A stretch of DNA of 22,812 nt from Bacteroidales bacterium UBA1176 (GTDB taxonomy: Bacteria > Bacteroidota > Bacteroidia > Bacteroidales > WCHB1-69). Shown piece by piece: positions 1-7,237 of the stretch (the first letter of the stretch is position 1; every line of letters starts with the position of its first letter). The translations under genes were made by a program, and so were the position numbers. The notes under the pieces were generated by a model. It saw only the letters and a list, made by a program, of their open reading frames with translations. It was not told the origin of the DNA and ran no database searches. The stretch covers positions 7,534 to 30,345 of the forward strand of contig DBYW01000028.1 of assembly GCA_002311645.1 (NCBI GenBank), in the 5' to 3' direction.

Positions 1-557
1 TTGACGACGAAGCCGGGAGCCTCGTTGACGGGTACAGGAGTCTTGCCGATTTCAGTGGTCAGGTCGATGATGCATTGGGCGGTTGCATCGGAGGTCAGTT
101 GGCCTTTAATGACCTCGACCAAAGCCATGCGGTCTGCGGGATTGAAGAAGTGGCAGCCGATGAACTGTGTGGGGCGGCTGGTGCAGGCCGCAATCTCCGT
201 GATGGAGAGAGAGGAAGAGTTGGTGGCGAAGATGGTCTCCGGCTTGCAAATCTTATCAAGTTCCATGAAAACATCCTTCTTGAGCTGCATGTCTTCCACG
301 GCAGCCTCGATGACGAGGTCTGCATCGGCGAACGTGGCGTAGTCGGTCGTGGTTGTGATGTTCTTCAAGATGGCATCCATGGCCTCTTGCGTGATCTTGC
401 CTTTTTCTACGAGTTTGCCGTAGGATTTGGAGATGGATCCCATGGCCTTGTCCAAACTTGCTTGGGTTCTGCTTTTCATGACTACCGGCATCTTGGCGGC
501 AAAAGCCTTGACGATGCCCTTTGCCATGGTTCCTGTGCCTATAACACAAATTTTCAT
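1..557 (-). CDS. hbd: 3-hydroxybutyryl-CoA dehydrogenase (partial, runs off the left edge)
   Basis: Only the first 185 codons are in the window; the C-terminal third lies outside. The protein opens with a Rossmann NAD(P)-binding fold (GxGxxxxG around residues 7-14, in GTGTMAKG) and carries the family motif GCHFFNP, with the catalytic His at about residue 136, preceded by TNSSS near residues 112-116, which supplies the conserved Ser. These are hallmarks of 3-hydroxyacyl-CoA dehydrogenases of the short bacterial Hbd type (about 280 aa). The enzyme interconverts acetoacetyl-CoA and 3-hydroxybutyryl-CoA in the cytoplasm. It lies 33 bp downstream of the crotonase gene on the same strand, so the two are probably cotranscribed and serve butyryl-CoA synthesis. 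Substrate chain length is inferred from the pairing; a broader 3-hydroxyacyl-CoA dehydrogenase role is possible. Confidence 0.9.
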   Translation of the reverse strand, partial: MKICVIGTGTMAKGIVKAFAAKMPVVMKSRTQASLDKAMGSISKSYGKLVEKGKITQEAMDAILKNITTTTDYATFADADLVIEAAVEDMQLKKDVFMELDKICKPETIFATNSSSLSITEIAACTSRPTQFIGCHFFNPADRMALVEVIKGQLTSDATAQCIIDLTTEIGKTPVPVNEAPGFVV

Positions 558-590
558 AACAGTGGGTTTTATTAATGGGTTAGACAATGA

Positions 591-1367
591 TTATTCGTTG
601 GTGAAGTGGGCCTCGGTTTTGGTGAGGAAGGCGGTCATGCCAGCCTTCTGGTCCTTGGTGGCGAAACACTTGCCGAACATTTTGTTCTCGAAAGCGATGG
701 CCTCGTCGGCTGCAAGGTCGTACTCCTCGTTGATGCACTCCTTGGCGTAACGCACGGCGATGGGGGCGTTCTTGACAATGCGGGCGGCAAGGGCGTGTGC
801 TTCTTCCATGAGTTGCTCCGGCTCGTAGACGGCGTTCACTAACCCGATGCGCAGCGCCTCGTCAGCCTTGATGGCGCGACCTGTGTAAATGAGCTCCTTG
901 GCGATTCCCATGCCGGCGATCTTGGCCAGGCGGTAGGTGCCGGAGAAGCCGGGGATGATGCCTAAGCCGACCTCGGGTTGTCCGAACTTGGCCCTGTTGG
1001 AGGCAAGGCGGATGTCGCAAGCCAACGCCAACTCACAGCCTCCACCGAGGGCGAATCCGTTCACGGCGGCAATCACCGGGATGGGCAGCGTCTCAATCTT
1101 GCGGAACACGTGCGCACCTAATTGGCCAAAGGCTACGCCTTCGGGTTCCGTCAGGTTCTGCATCTCGGAGATGTCTGCCCCCGCCACGAATGATTTTTCG
1201 CCATCGCCTGTGATGATCAAGGCACGGATGGCCGGGTCAATGTGGTCGAGAAAATCGCCCAGCTCTTTTAGAATCGCGGAGTTGAGGGCGTTCAAAGACT
1301 TTGGTGCAGAGATGGCTACGGTGCATGTCACCTCGCTAATGTTGATTTTCAAAAAATTGTATTCCAT
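591..1367 (-). CDS. crt: Crotonase / 3-hydroxybutyryl-CoA dehydratase (enoyl-CoA hydratase family)
   Basis: A 258-aa enoyl-CoA hydratase/isomerase-family protein, full length for crotonases. Both catalytic glutamates are visible: one in GGGCELA (E112) and one in FGQPEVGLG (E132). The oxyanion-hole segments FVAGAD (about 61-65) and ALGGG (106-110) are intact. It hydrates or dehydrates short-chain enoyl-CoA, here probably 3-hydroxybutyryl-CoA to crotonyl-CoA, because the next gene is hbd. The reading frame is open 20 codons further upstream, but I chose the ATG at 1367: it gives the usual length, follows a purine-rich AAGGAAAT, and lies just downstream of a TATCTTTG promoter box at 1399-1392. 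Expected cytoplasmic. Thiolase and butyryl-CoA dehydrogenase, needed for a full pathway, are not in view. Confidence 0.9.
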   Translation of the reverse strand: MEYNFLKINISEVTCTVAISAPKSLNALNSAILKELGDFLDHIDPAIRALIITGDGEKSFVAGADISEMQNLTEPEGVAFGQLGAHVFRKIETLPIPVIAAVNGFALGGGCELALACDIRLASNRAKFGQPEVGLGIIPGFSGTYRLAKIAGMGIAKELIYTGRAIKADEALRIGLVNAVYEPEQLMEEAHALAARIVKNAPIAVRYAKECINEEYDLAADEAIAFENKMFGKCFATKDQKAGMTAFLTKTEAHFTNE

Positions 1368-1391
1368 ATTTCCTTGTTTCAAAAACGTTGG

Positions 1392-1399
1392 CAAAGATA
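1392..1399 (-). promoter_or_regulatory. Promoter -7 box for crt-hbd
   Basis: The minus strand reads TATCTTTG, matching the Bacteroidetes -7 consensus TAnnTTTG, 25 bp upstream of the crotonase start. No convincing TTTG -33 element is visible, so the call rests on the -7 box and its position. Confidence 0.5.
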
Positions 1400-1479
1400 A
1401 AAAAAAAGATTTTACGTCAGGAGGCATTTTTTTTTTCGCATTCAGGCAAAAACAGAATTATCCCTTTGAATCTTGTAAT

Positions 1480-1552
1480 ATCTTTTCTGTGTTTTCTGCG
1501 AGTTCTGCGGGTGTTTTATTTTCCCGCAGACCATGCAGATTTCCGCAGATTA
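1480..1552. repeat. Intergenic palindromic repeat (CTGCG/CGCAG-rich)
   Basis: A roughly 70-bp imperfect palindrome. Its core is TCTGCGGG (1504-1511) and CCCGCAGA (1523-1530), a perfect 8-bp inverted repeat around an 11-base AT-rich loop. Outward, CTGCGAG and CTGTG on the left face GCAGAT (1535-1540) and CCGCAGAT (1543-1550) on the right. There is no coding potential. It lies between the divergent crt operon and the tRNA gene. It resembles short CTGCGGG-type intergenic repeats I associate with Bacteroidales genomes; that family link is from memory. Confidence 0.5.
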
Positions 1553-1655
1553 TCACACCATTTTTTGCAAGACTATAAGGGATAATTTCGTAAAAAATCA
1601 GCTTTTATTATGTATATACTTGATTTACAATATGATGTAAAAAATATAGACCGTG

Positions 1656-1687
1656 TTGCGGACGGAATGAAAAAAAATGTATTTTTG
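1656..1687 (+). promoter_or_regulatory. Promoter of tRNA-Met
   Basis: TTG at 1656-1658 and TATTTTTG at 1680-1687 are separated by 21 bp, fitting the Bacteroidetes -33/-7 arrangement (TTTG or TTG, then TAnnTTTG). The tRNA 5' end follows 15 bp later, so transcription would start only a few bases upstream of the mature tRNA. Confidence 0.65.
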
Positions 1688-1702
1688 CACCCTCAAAATG
1701 AC

Positions 1703-1776
1703 GGCGGGGTAGCTCAGCTGGTTAGAGCGTCGGATTCATAACCCGGAGGTCACGAGTTCAATTCCCGTCCCCGCCA
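1703..1776 (+). tRNA. tRNA-Met (anticodon CAT)
   Basis: Seventy-four bases fold as a cloverleaf. The acceptor stem GGCGGGG (1703-1709) pairs perfectly with CCCCGCC (1769-1775), the discriminator is A1776, and CCA is not encoded. The D-stem is GCTC/GAGC, the anticodon loop TTCATAA (1735-1741) has CAT at 1737-1739, and the T-arm contains TTCAA. The acceptor does not look like initiator tRNA, so elongator Met is favoured, although a CAT tRNA-Ile later modified to lysidine cannot be excluded by eye. Two A-C mismatches occur, one closing the anticodon stem (1734/1742) and one in the T-stem (1755/1765). Confidence 0.95.
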
Positions 1777-1780
1777 CTGA

Positions 1781-1813
1781 AGTGCTAACAAGGATTTGTT
1801 GGCACTTTTTTTT
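1781..1813 (+). terminator. Rho-independent terminator of tRNA-Met
   Basis: AGTGCTAACAA (1781-1791) pairs with TTGTTGGCACT (1796-1806), an 11-bp stem with one wobble pair and a 4-base loop, followed directly by a run of T (1807-1813). It starts 4 bases after the tRNA discriminator base. Confidence 0.85.
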
Positions 1814-1844
1814 GTACTATGATGTTGCTATATATATTATTTTG

Positions 1845-1852
1845 TATATTTG
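1845..1852 (+). promoter_or_regulatory. Promoter -7 box upstream of the first T9SS-cargo gene
   Basis: TATATTTG matches the TAnnTTTG consensus exactly and ends 58 bp before the ATG at 1911. It lies after the tRNA terminator, so the secreted-protein gene has its own start. A TTG at 1825-1827 is the nearest -33 candidate, at short spacing (17 bp). Confidence 0.5.
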
Positions 1853-1910
1853 CCGCCTATTGTGTTGAATGGGACAGGTGGGTTTGTTTTAAACTAAAAT
1901 TACAAGAACG

Positions 1911-3746
1911 ATGAAGTACAAAATTCCTTTGCTATTGGCTTGTTTGGTGGGTTTGATAATGTCTGACCTTGGTGCTCAGACTGTCTATAACGGCACGCCC
2001 CCCACATTCATGACATTCACTGCTCCGTACGTGAAATGTCGATATGGCACACAATGGTGTTCCTGCGATCCGTCGAATGCCATGTGGACATGCTCCGGTA
2101 ACAATCCGAACAACTGGCAGGCATCCACGTATAGTGGCACGGCAAACAATGCCACAAACGGCATACTGACCCCCACGGCAACCAATTGGAGTCACCGTTT
2201 TATCACATCCCATACGGCTACCGATCCGTGCATGTGCTACCAGACGGGTTCAAACACCTACCAGCAGGCGCATGTGCTGCCAGAAGGCGGCTGGGACTTG
2301 GAGCCGAGCACGCTGTACGACCCCATCGATACGGTCATCCAATTGGGAGGTCCTGTCGAACAAGGCAAGAAAAGCCAGTCCATCGAGTATTGGTTCCGCC
2401 CGGACCCCGATAAGTCGGTGCTGTTGGTGATGCTGGCCTTTGCGACGGAGGCGTCCAACCACCCCACCTATCAAAATGCAAAGTTTTATCTTGAGGTGAT
2501 GGATTCTGCCTACAATCTCCTGAACTTGGGCTATTATCCGGATCTGAATGGTATGCCCCAAGACCATACTCCATTCCTGTGGCCTTATGCGCAATTCCTT
2601 TATGTCCCCATCAACGCCAGCAATTCCACCTGTCATCTGCCTTATTGTTTCGCCACACCTGTGGGATATGACTACTACGGCACCAACGACGAGAACAAGG
2701 CCTTTGAAGTCACGGAGTGCCCGTATGCGCAGTTCAACGGTCAGGTTCCCGTCTCCCACAGTCCCATCAATTGTCAGTGGTTCAAGTATACCCAGATTGC
2801 ATTTGACCTCCGCAAGGCGGCTCAGCAACACAAGACGGTCATTTTCCGGGTGCGTGCGCAATCGTGTGTTATGAACTACCATTGGGCGTATGGCTATTTC
2901 ACCGCCAAACTTATTGACGGACATATCTCCGTCAATTCTTGTGGCAACAACGAGGTCTGGCTTTCCGTGCCCAACGGCTTCAGCGAGAACTCGTATGTGT
3001 GGTATGCGGGTGTGGACTCGGCGTCCGCCGTGCATACGGAAATCTACGATGGCCTTCATAACATATTCCTGAACTATAACGCCGGAGATGTCATTTATCC
3101 GTATTATCGTTGTGAGGTCCGCACACAGGCAGGCGTTCCCATCGTCTATGAGGGCCACGTCAGCTCCTATAACGATATTGACGGGTGTTATACCTACGAT
3201 CAGATTACCGCTGATTCAATAGCTGGCTATCAGGTGCGTTTCAGTAATTGCACACAATACCAAGAATATACGTATGACCCGACATCGAACAGTTTCCAGC
3301 CCCAAAGTTCCGGCTCGTATCTGGTTGAGTGGGATTTCGGCGACGGCACTCCCGTCTCCAACTCCCAGAACCCCATACACAGCTATGACTCCATCGGTGT
3401 ATATCGTGTGCAAATGGTGGTTAGCGGCTCCGGCGGCGGCTGTCCGGACACGGTTGTCACGTATGTGAGCGTGGAGTCAACGCCGCATAGCGGTGTGGCG
3501 GACAGAGGTGCGGAGACAGAGGTTGTCCTGCGCCCGAATCCGACAAACGATGTGGTTACACTCGAAATGTCAGGCACAGTGATCTCGGAAGTGCTTGTTT
3601 TTGACCTGAAAGGACGTATGCTTCAGCGTGTTACGGGGAATGATGCGGTTGCAGAGGTGAATTTGTCAAGCTATCCGGCGGGCACTTATCTGCTTCGAGT
3701 CAGGTCTCCTCGCGGGGAATTTGCAAAAAAAGTTGTGAAAAAATAG
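1911..3746 (+). CDS. Secreted PKD-domain protein with type A T9SS sorting domain
   Basis: A 611-aa exported protein of unknown function. Residues 1-22 form a signal peptide with predicted cleavage in LGA|QTV, leaving N-terminal Gln. The large central part (about 25-440) is rich in Trp, Tyr, Cys and Asn and matches no catalytic family I recognise; it is paralogous to the next gene (shared YGTQW/YGTTW, DTVIQ, LGYYP). A PKD-like beta-sandwich follows (about 460-530: VEWDFGDG, then HSYDSIGVYRVQ). The last 70 residues fit a type A T9SS sorting domain: PNPTND, VFDLKGRML, PAGTYLLRV, and a basic KKVVKK end. After the Sec pathway it would cross the outer membrane through T9SS and be attached to the surface or released. 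Structural or adhesin-like surface roles are plausible but not shown. The ATG at 1911 is the only start that gives the signal peptide. Confidence 0.88.
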   Translation: MKYKIPLLLACLVGLIMSDLGAQTVYNGTPPTFMTFTAPYVKCRYGTQWCSCDPSNAMWTCSGNNPNNWQASTYSGTANNATNGILTPTATNWSHRFITSHTATDPCMCYQTGSNTYQQAHVLPEGGWDLEPSTLYDPIDTVIQLGGPVEQGKKSQSIEYWFRPDPDKSVLLVMLAFATEASNHPTYQNAKFYLEVMDSAYNLLNLGYYPDLNGMPQDHTPFLWPYAQFLYVPINASNSTCHLPYCFATPVGYDYYGTNDENKAFEVTECPYAQFNGQVPVSHSPINCQWFKYTQIAFDLRKAAQQHKTVIFRVRAQSCVMNYHWAYGYFTAKLIDGHISVNSCGNNEVWLSVPNGFSENSYVWYAGVDSASAVHTEIYDGLHNIFLNYNAGDVIYPYYRCEVRTQAGVPIVYEGHVSSYNDIDGCYTYDQITADSIAGYQVRFSNCTQYQEYTYDPTSNSFQPQSSGSYLVEWDFGDGTPVSNSQNPIHSYDSIGVYRVQMVVSGSGGGCPDTVVTYVSVESTPHSGVADRGAETEVVLRPNPTNDVVTLEMSGTVISEVLVFDLKGRMLQRVTGNDAVAEVNLSSYPAGTYLLRVRSPRGEFAKKVVKK

Positions 3747-3811
3747 GGTTTGACTGCAACATATTTTTTGCAAATTCGTTTTGCGGTATGTAAACATGAA
3801 AATACGCTTAT

Positions 3812-6193
3812 ATGAAAAAAAATTCATTTGTGTTGACAGCCATCTTTTTGCTGACGATAGGATGGTTACCTGTTTTTGCTCAAAATAATGTTCACCAAGG
3901 TTCTCCCTCGTCTTTCATGTACCTGCAAGGGCAACCATGGGTGGAAACAAAATACGGCACAACCTGGAATCAGGCTGCGAATACCGGCACGCAGGGGTTG
4001 ACAACGACCACAGACGGGTCTGGCTACCATAGCCATGCCTTCGTCAAAGCACTTGCCAATGGCGGCTCCGCTGTGGAATGTTCTTCCTGTTTCGGATATG
4101 GCACCAACTACAGTTTCCATGCCAACATCATGGCGCCGGCTTGGGACGGATCGGGAGGCTATGTGGATACGGTTATCCAAATGGGCGACCGTTATACGAG
4201 CTCCGGTCATGGCACCAAATGTCAGGAGATTATTTACACCTTCATTCCTGACACCATTAATCCTGTGCTTCTGTTGAACTATATGTCTGTCTTGCAGAAC
4301 AAGATCAGCGGCGGTCATGACTTTGCCGGAAACCCGCGTATCGAGATCTCCGTGACTAATGCCCAAGGCTCGCTGCTGCCGTTAGGCTATTACCCCAATG
4401 ACTACTATACAGGTTACCAACCGACATCTAACGGTACCAGCCAATCTTTGACATATAATGTCAATCGTCCCATTAATGGTAATTTCGGTCCTCACGGACG
4501 TTGGACATCTGACTTTAATGACAATGTTAATTTTCAACCCAATACAGGTTGGCCGTACGCCCAATATGTTTTTGCGGCCCCGGGTTGTGGCGGCTCAGCG
4601 TACACTCAGATGACTCCGTGCTGGGTGGACGAGGAAAACTTCTCGCCGCAAGTCTGCCCGCGCACGTATTGGGCACAACAAGCCCCCTCTTCCTGTATGT
4701 CTCAATCAAGCGATGTCGAATCCATTGTGTCTTATCCCTATACCATCGTGGCTTTCGACCTGACCAATCAGGCACGGGCTGGACAGATCGTCAAGTTGAA
4801 GATTCGTAAGACAGGCTGCCTCTATACAGCCCACTGGGCAGAAATCTACTTTACTGCCAAAATGGTTCCGGGCAAGGTGGAAGCAGATGTCTGTAACTGC
4901 GATACGCTCATTAAATTTAATGTTCCATGGGGGTTTAAGAATTACCAATGGTGTTATGGACTCCATGAAGACTCCGTGCGCTATCTTATCGATAATTCAA
5001 CCCGCGAACTGATACTGGACCGTTCTGACCCGAACACGAGAATTTGGCCGTATTATTGCTGTGTGATGGAATCTTGGACAGGTGTTCCGTTTGTTTATAA
5101 AGCGAACCTGAAGATCTACGACCTGGCGCCGGACATTCGCATCGAGCAGGTTAACAAACATACCTGTAGCTATAATTTCATCTTTAGGGACAGCAGTATC
5201 GTGAACATGTATGTCCCGGCTCTCGATGCCAATAACCAGCCCACAGGCCAATACGATACTACGCGCATGACGCATTGGAACAGGAAGTGGCTGTGCAAGG
5301 ACCCCAACGGGAATATTCAGACTTTTGGCGGCGTATATAATGACACGGCCAAGACGTTTGAGCTGTCATTGACACCCAGCCAGGTCGCACAATATCGCCA
5401 AATTGCAATCTCTATCAGCGACTTGAATAACAAGTGCTATAATTCCGACACCATTTGGGTTGATCTTGACTATGACCCGACTTACTTAGACTCTGTCGTG
5501 ACAGTCGACACTATTATCACCTGCGAGGAACGTTATGTGTATGATCCAGGCACGTTTGGCGATTTCTACACGTGGACATCTCCAGGCACGCGTACGGTAC
5601 GCTACGAAAATGCAGCCTGGAATGGTTGCGACAGCTTGGTGAAAGTCACCTACATCATTCAAAAGCCTCATATTAACCAATTGCTTTATACCGACGAGTA
5701 CTGCGATGAGTTCAGCACCACGTTATACGCCGATGCCAATATGATTCCCGAGCACTATCAGTGGCGGTACAGCTATCAGGGCGACACCACATTCGAGGAG
5801 ACGGTGGATCCTACCGCTGAACGCATCACCATCACCAAACCCGGTACGTATTCGTTGACCATTGGTGACACCTCCGGATGTACGGCCTCTGCCGAGATCA
5901 CGATCGACCCGTGCAAACCCTTTATCAACATGCCCAACACCATCACCCCGTCCAAACCCGACGGCTTGAACGACTGCATCGAGGTGGTTCAACGCGATTT
6001 GCTCGAGTCCCTTGAATTTACAGTCTATACCAGGGAAGGCGAGGTGGTTTACCATACGACCGACAAGGATTTTTGTTGGGACGGTAAGGTTGATGGCAAG
6101 TTATACACGAACGTGATGTATGTCTATGTGCTCCGGGTGAAGGACTACAACAACCAATCCTCTATGTACAAGGGTACGGTGTTGGTCTTGTAG
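3812..6193 (+). CDS. Large secreted protein with gliding-motility-type (CHU_C, type B) T9SS sorting domain
   Basis: A 793-aa exported protein, function unknown. Residues 1-23 are a signal peptide ending VFA|QNN, again exposing Gln. Residues up to about 440 are homologous to the upstream gene (SFM, KYGTTW, DTVIQMG, LGYYPND, HWAEIYFTAK against HWAYGYFTAK). The middle adds two or three beta-rich, Cys-containing segments (for example TCEERYVYDPGTFGDF). The C-terminus (about 710-793: PNTITPSKPDGLNDC, then CWDGKVDGK, then VMYVYVLRVKD) is a CHU_C or gliding-motility-associated C-terminal domain, the type B T9SS signal also found on SprB-like adhesins. It lies 65 bp downstream of its paralogue and is likely cotranscribed. 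A filament, adhesin or matrix role is inference. Confidence 0.87.
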   Translation: MKKNSFVLTAIFLLTIGWLPVFAQNNVHQGSPSSFMYLQGQPWVETKYGTTWNQAANTGTQGLTTTTDGSGYHSHAFVKALANGGSAVECSSCFGYGTNYSFHANIMAPAWDGSGGYVDTVIQMGDRYTSSGHGTKCQEIIYTFIPDTINPVLLLNYMSVLQNKISGGHDFAGNPRIEISVTNAQGSLLPLGYYPNDYYTGYQPTSNGTSQSLTYNVNRPINGNFGPHGRWTSDFNDNVNFQPNTGWPYAQYVFAAPGCGGSAYTQMTPCWVDEENFSPQVCPRTYWAQQAPSSCMSQSSDVESIVSYPYTIVAFDLTNQARAGQIVKLKIRKTGCLYTAHWAEIYFTAKMVPGKVEADVCNCDTLIKFNVPWGFKNYQWCYGLHEDSVRYLIDNSTRELILDRSDPNTRIWPYYCCVMESWTGVPFVYKANLKIYDLAPDIRIEQVNKHTCSYNFIFRDSSIVNMYVPALDANNQPTGQYDTTRMTHWNRKWLCKDPNGNIQTFGGVYNDTAKTFELSLTPSQVAQYRQIAISISDLNNKCYNSDTIWVDLDYDPTYLDSVVTVDTIITCEERYVYDPGTFGDFYTWTSPGTRTVRYENAAWNGCDSLVKVTYIIQKPHINQLLYTDEYCDEFSTTLYADANMIPEHYQWRYSYQGDTTFEETVDPTAERITITKPGTYSLTIGDTSGCTASAEITIDPCKPFINMPNTITPSKPDGLNDCIEVVQRDLLESLEFTVYTREGEVVYHTTDKDFCWDGKVDGKLYTNVMYVYVLRVKDYNNQSSMYKGTVLVL

Positions 6194-6244
6194 GACGGCA
6201 CTCTCCTGAGCTCGGACAGCAAGTCGAACCCAAAAGAATTTATA

Positions 6245-7237
6245 ATGAAGAAGATTAGATTGACAATCTGCCTGCTGTTCGTTTTGTGCTGTCTCGGGCA
6301 GGTGGGATGTGACAAGAAAAATGATAAAAAAACGAATACCCAGACGCCGACGGTGACACCGCCGGCGTTTGATGTGGATTCAGCCTACCTGTTTGTGAAA
6401 GTGCAAACCGATTTCGGGCCGCGCACGTTGGGCAGCGCCGCGCATGATGCCTGCCGCGATTATCTTGTCCGCAAGCTGGCTGAGTTTTGCGATACGGCGT
6501 TTGCGCAGCCCTTTATTACGCGGACATACGATGGCAAGAGTTGGAATGCAGCCAACATCGTGGGCGTCATTGCGCCGGAGAAGAGCGAACGAGTTTTGCT
6601 GTCTTCACATTGGGACTCACGTCCCTTTGCTGATCATGACCCTAATCCGGCCAATCGAGACAAGGCTATTGACGGTGCCAACGATGGCGCTTCCGGAGTG
6701 GGTGTGCTCTTGGAAGTGGCCCGGCAGCTTCGTCAACACAACCCTGGCATCGGAGTTGATATTGTGTTTTTCGATGCTGAGGATTACGGTCCCAAGGAGG
6801 GTGATCCCTCCCCGCGCGGCGAATGGTGGGGGCTTGGAGCTCAATATTGGGCCAAAACTCCGCACGTGCCAGGATACAAGGCTCGCTATGGTATCCTGCT
6901 CGACATGGTGGGTACTGCCAATGCGTGCTTCATGCAGGAGAGTTTCTCTGTCCGCTATGCTCAGCCCGTGGTCGCCAAGGTCTGGAGCACCGCATACGAG
7001 CTGGGACATGGTAGCTATTTCCGGAACTCGCCAGGCGGCATTATCACTGATGACCACTATTATGTAAACACCATCGCCGGTATCCCCATGATTGACATCA
7101 TCCACTACGATGCCGCCACGGGAACAGGTTTTTCTCCTGTCTGGCATACGCTGAGCGATAACATCAGCGCCATTGACAAGACCACGCTCGGCGTGGTTGG
7201 CACTACGTTGCTCCAAGTGATTCAAAATGAAAAATGA
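6245..7237 (+). CDS. Glutaminyl-peptide cyclotransferase-like lipoprotein (M28 fold)
   Basis: A 330-aa lipoprotein: the signal peptide ends in LGQVGC with the lipidated Cys at residue 22, so it acts in the periplasm or on a membrane face. The body fits type II (animal-type) glutaminyl cyclases, which share the M28 aminopeptidase fold. Visible residues: SHWDS (121-125), the zinc Asp in GANDGASG (D147), the acidic pair in FFDAED (E179, D180), D220 in LLDMVG, TDDH (268-271) and the zinc His in VWHTLSDN (H301). Family knowledge: these enzymes convert N-terminal Gln to pyroglutamate. That suits neighbouring exported proteins whose predicted mature ends are Gln. The stop codon overlaps the aspartate kinase start (ATGA). 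An aminopeptidase activity is the alternative; the VWHT and TDDH motifs favour cyclase. Confidence 0.82.
   Translation: MKKIRLTICLLFVLCCLGQVGCDKKNDKKTNTQTPTVTPPAFDVDSAYLFVKVQTDFGPRTLGSAAHDACRDYLVRKLAEFCDTAFAQPFITRTYDGKSWNAANIVGVIAPEKSERVLLSSHWDSRPFADHDPNPANRDKAIDGANDGASGVGVLLEVARQLRQHNPGIGVDIVFFDAEDYGPKEGDPSPRGEWWGLGAQYWAKTPHVPGYKARYGILLDMVGTANACFMQESFSVRYAQPVVAKVWSTAYELGHGSYFRNSPGGIITDDHYYVNTIAGIPMIDIIHYDAATGTGFSPVWHTLSDNISAIDKTTLGVVGTTLLQVIQNEK

Noticed and set aside
2250..3158. A 302-codon open frame on the minus strand inside the first T9SS-cargo gene
   Set aside because: It is antisense to a gene with a clear signal peptide, PKD domain and sorting domain; its own translation shows no family motif or start signal.
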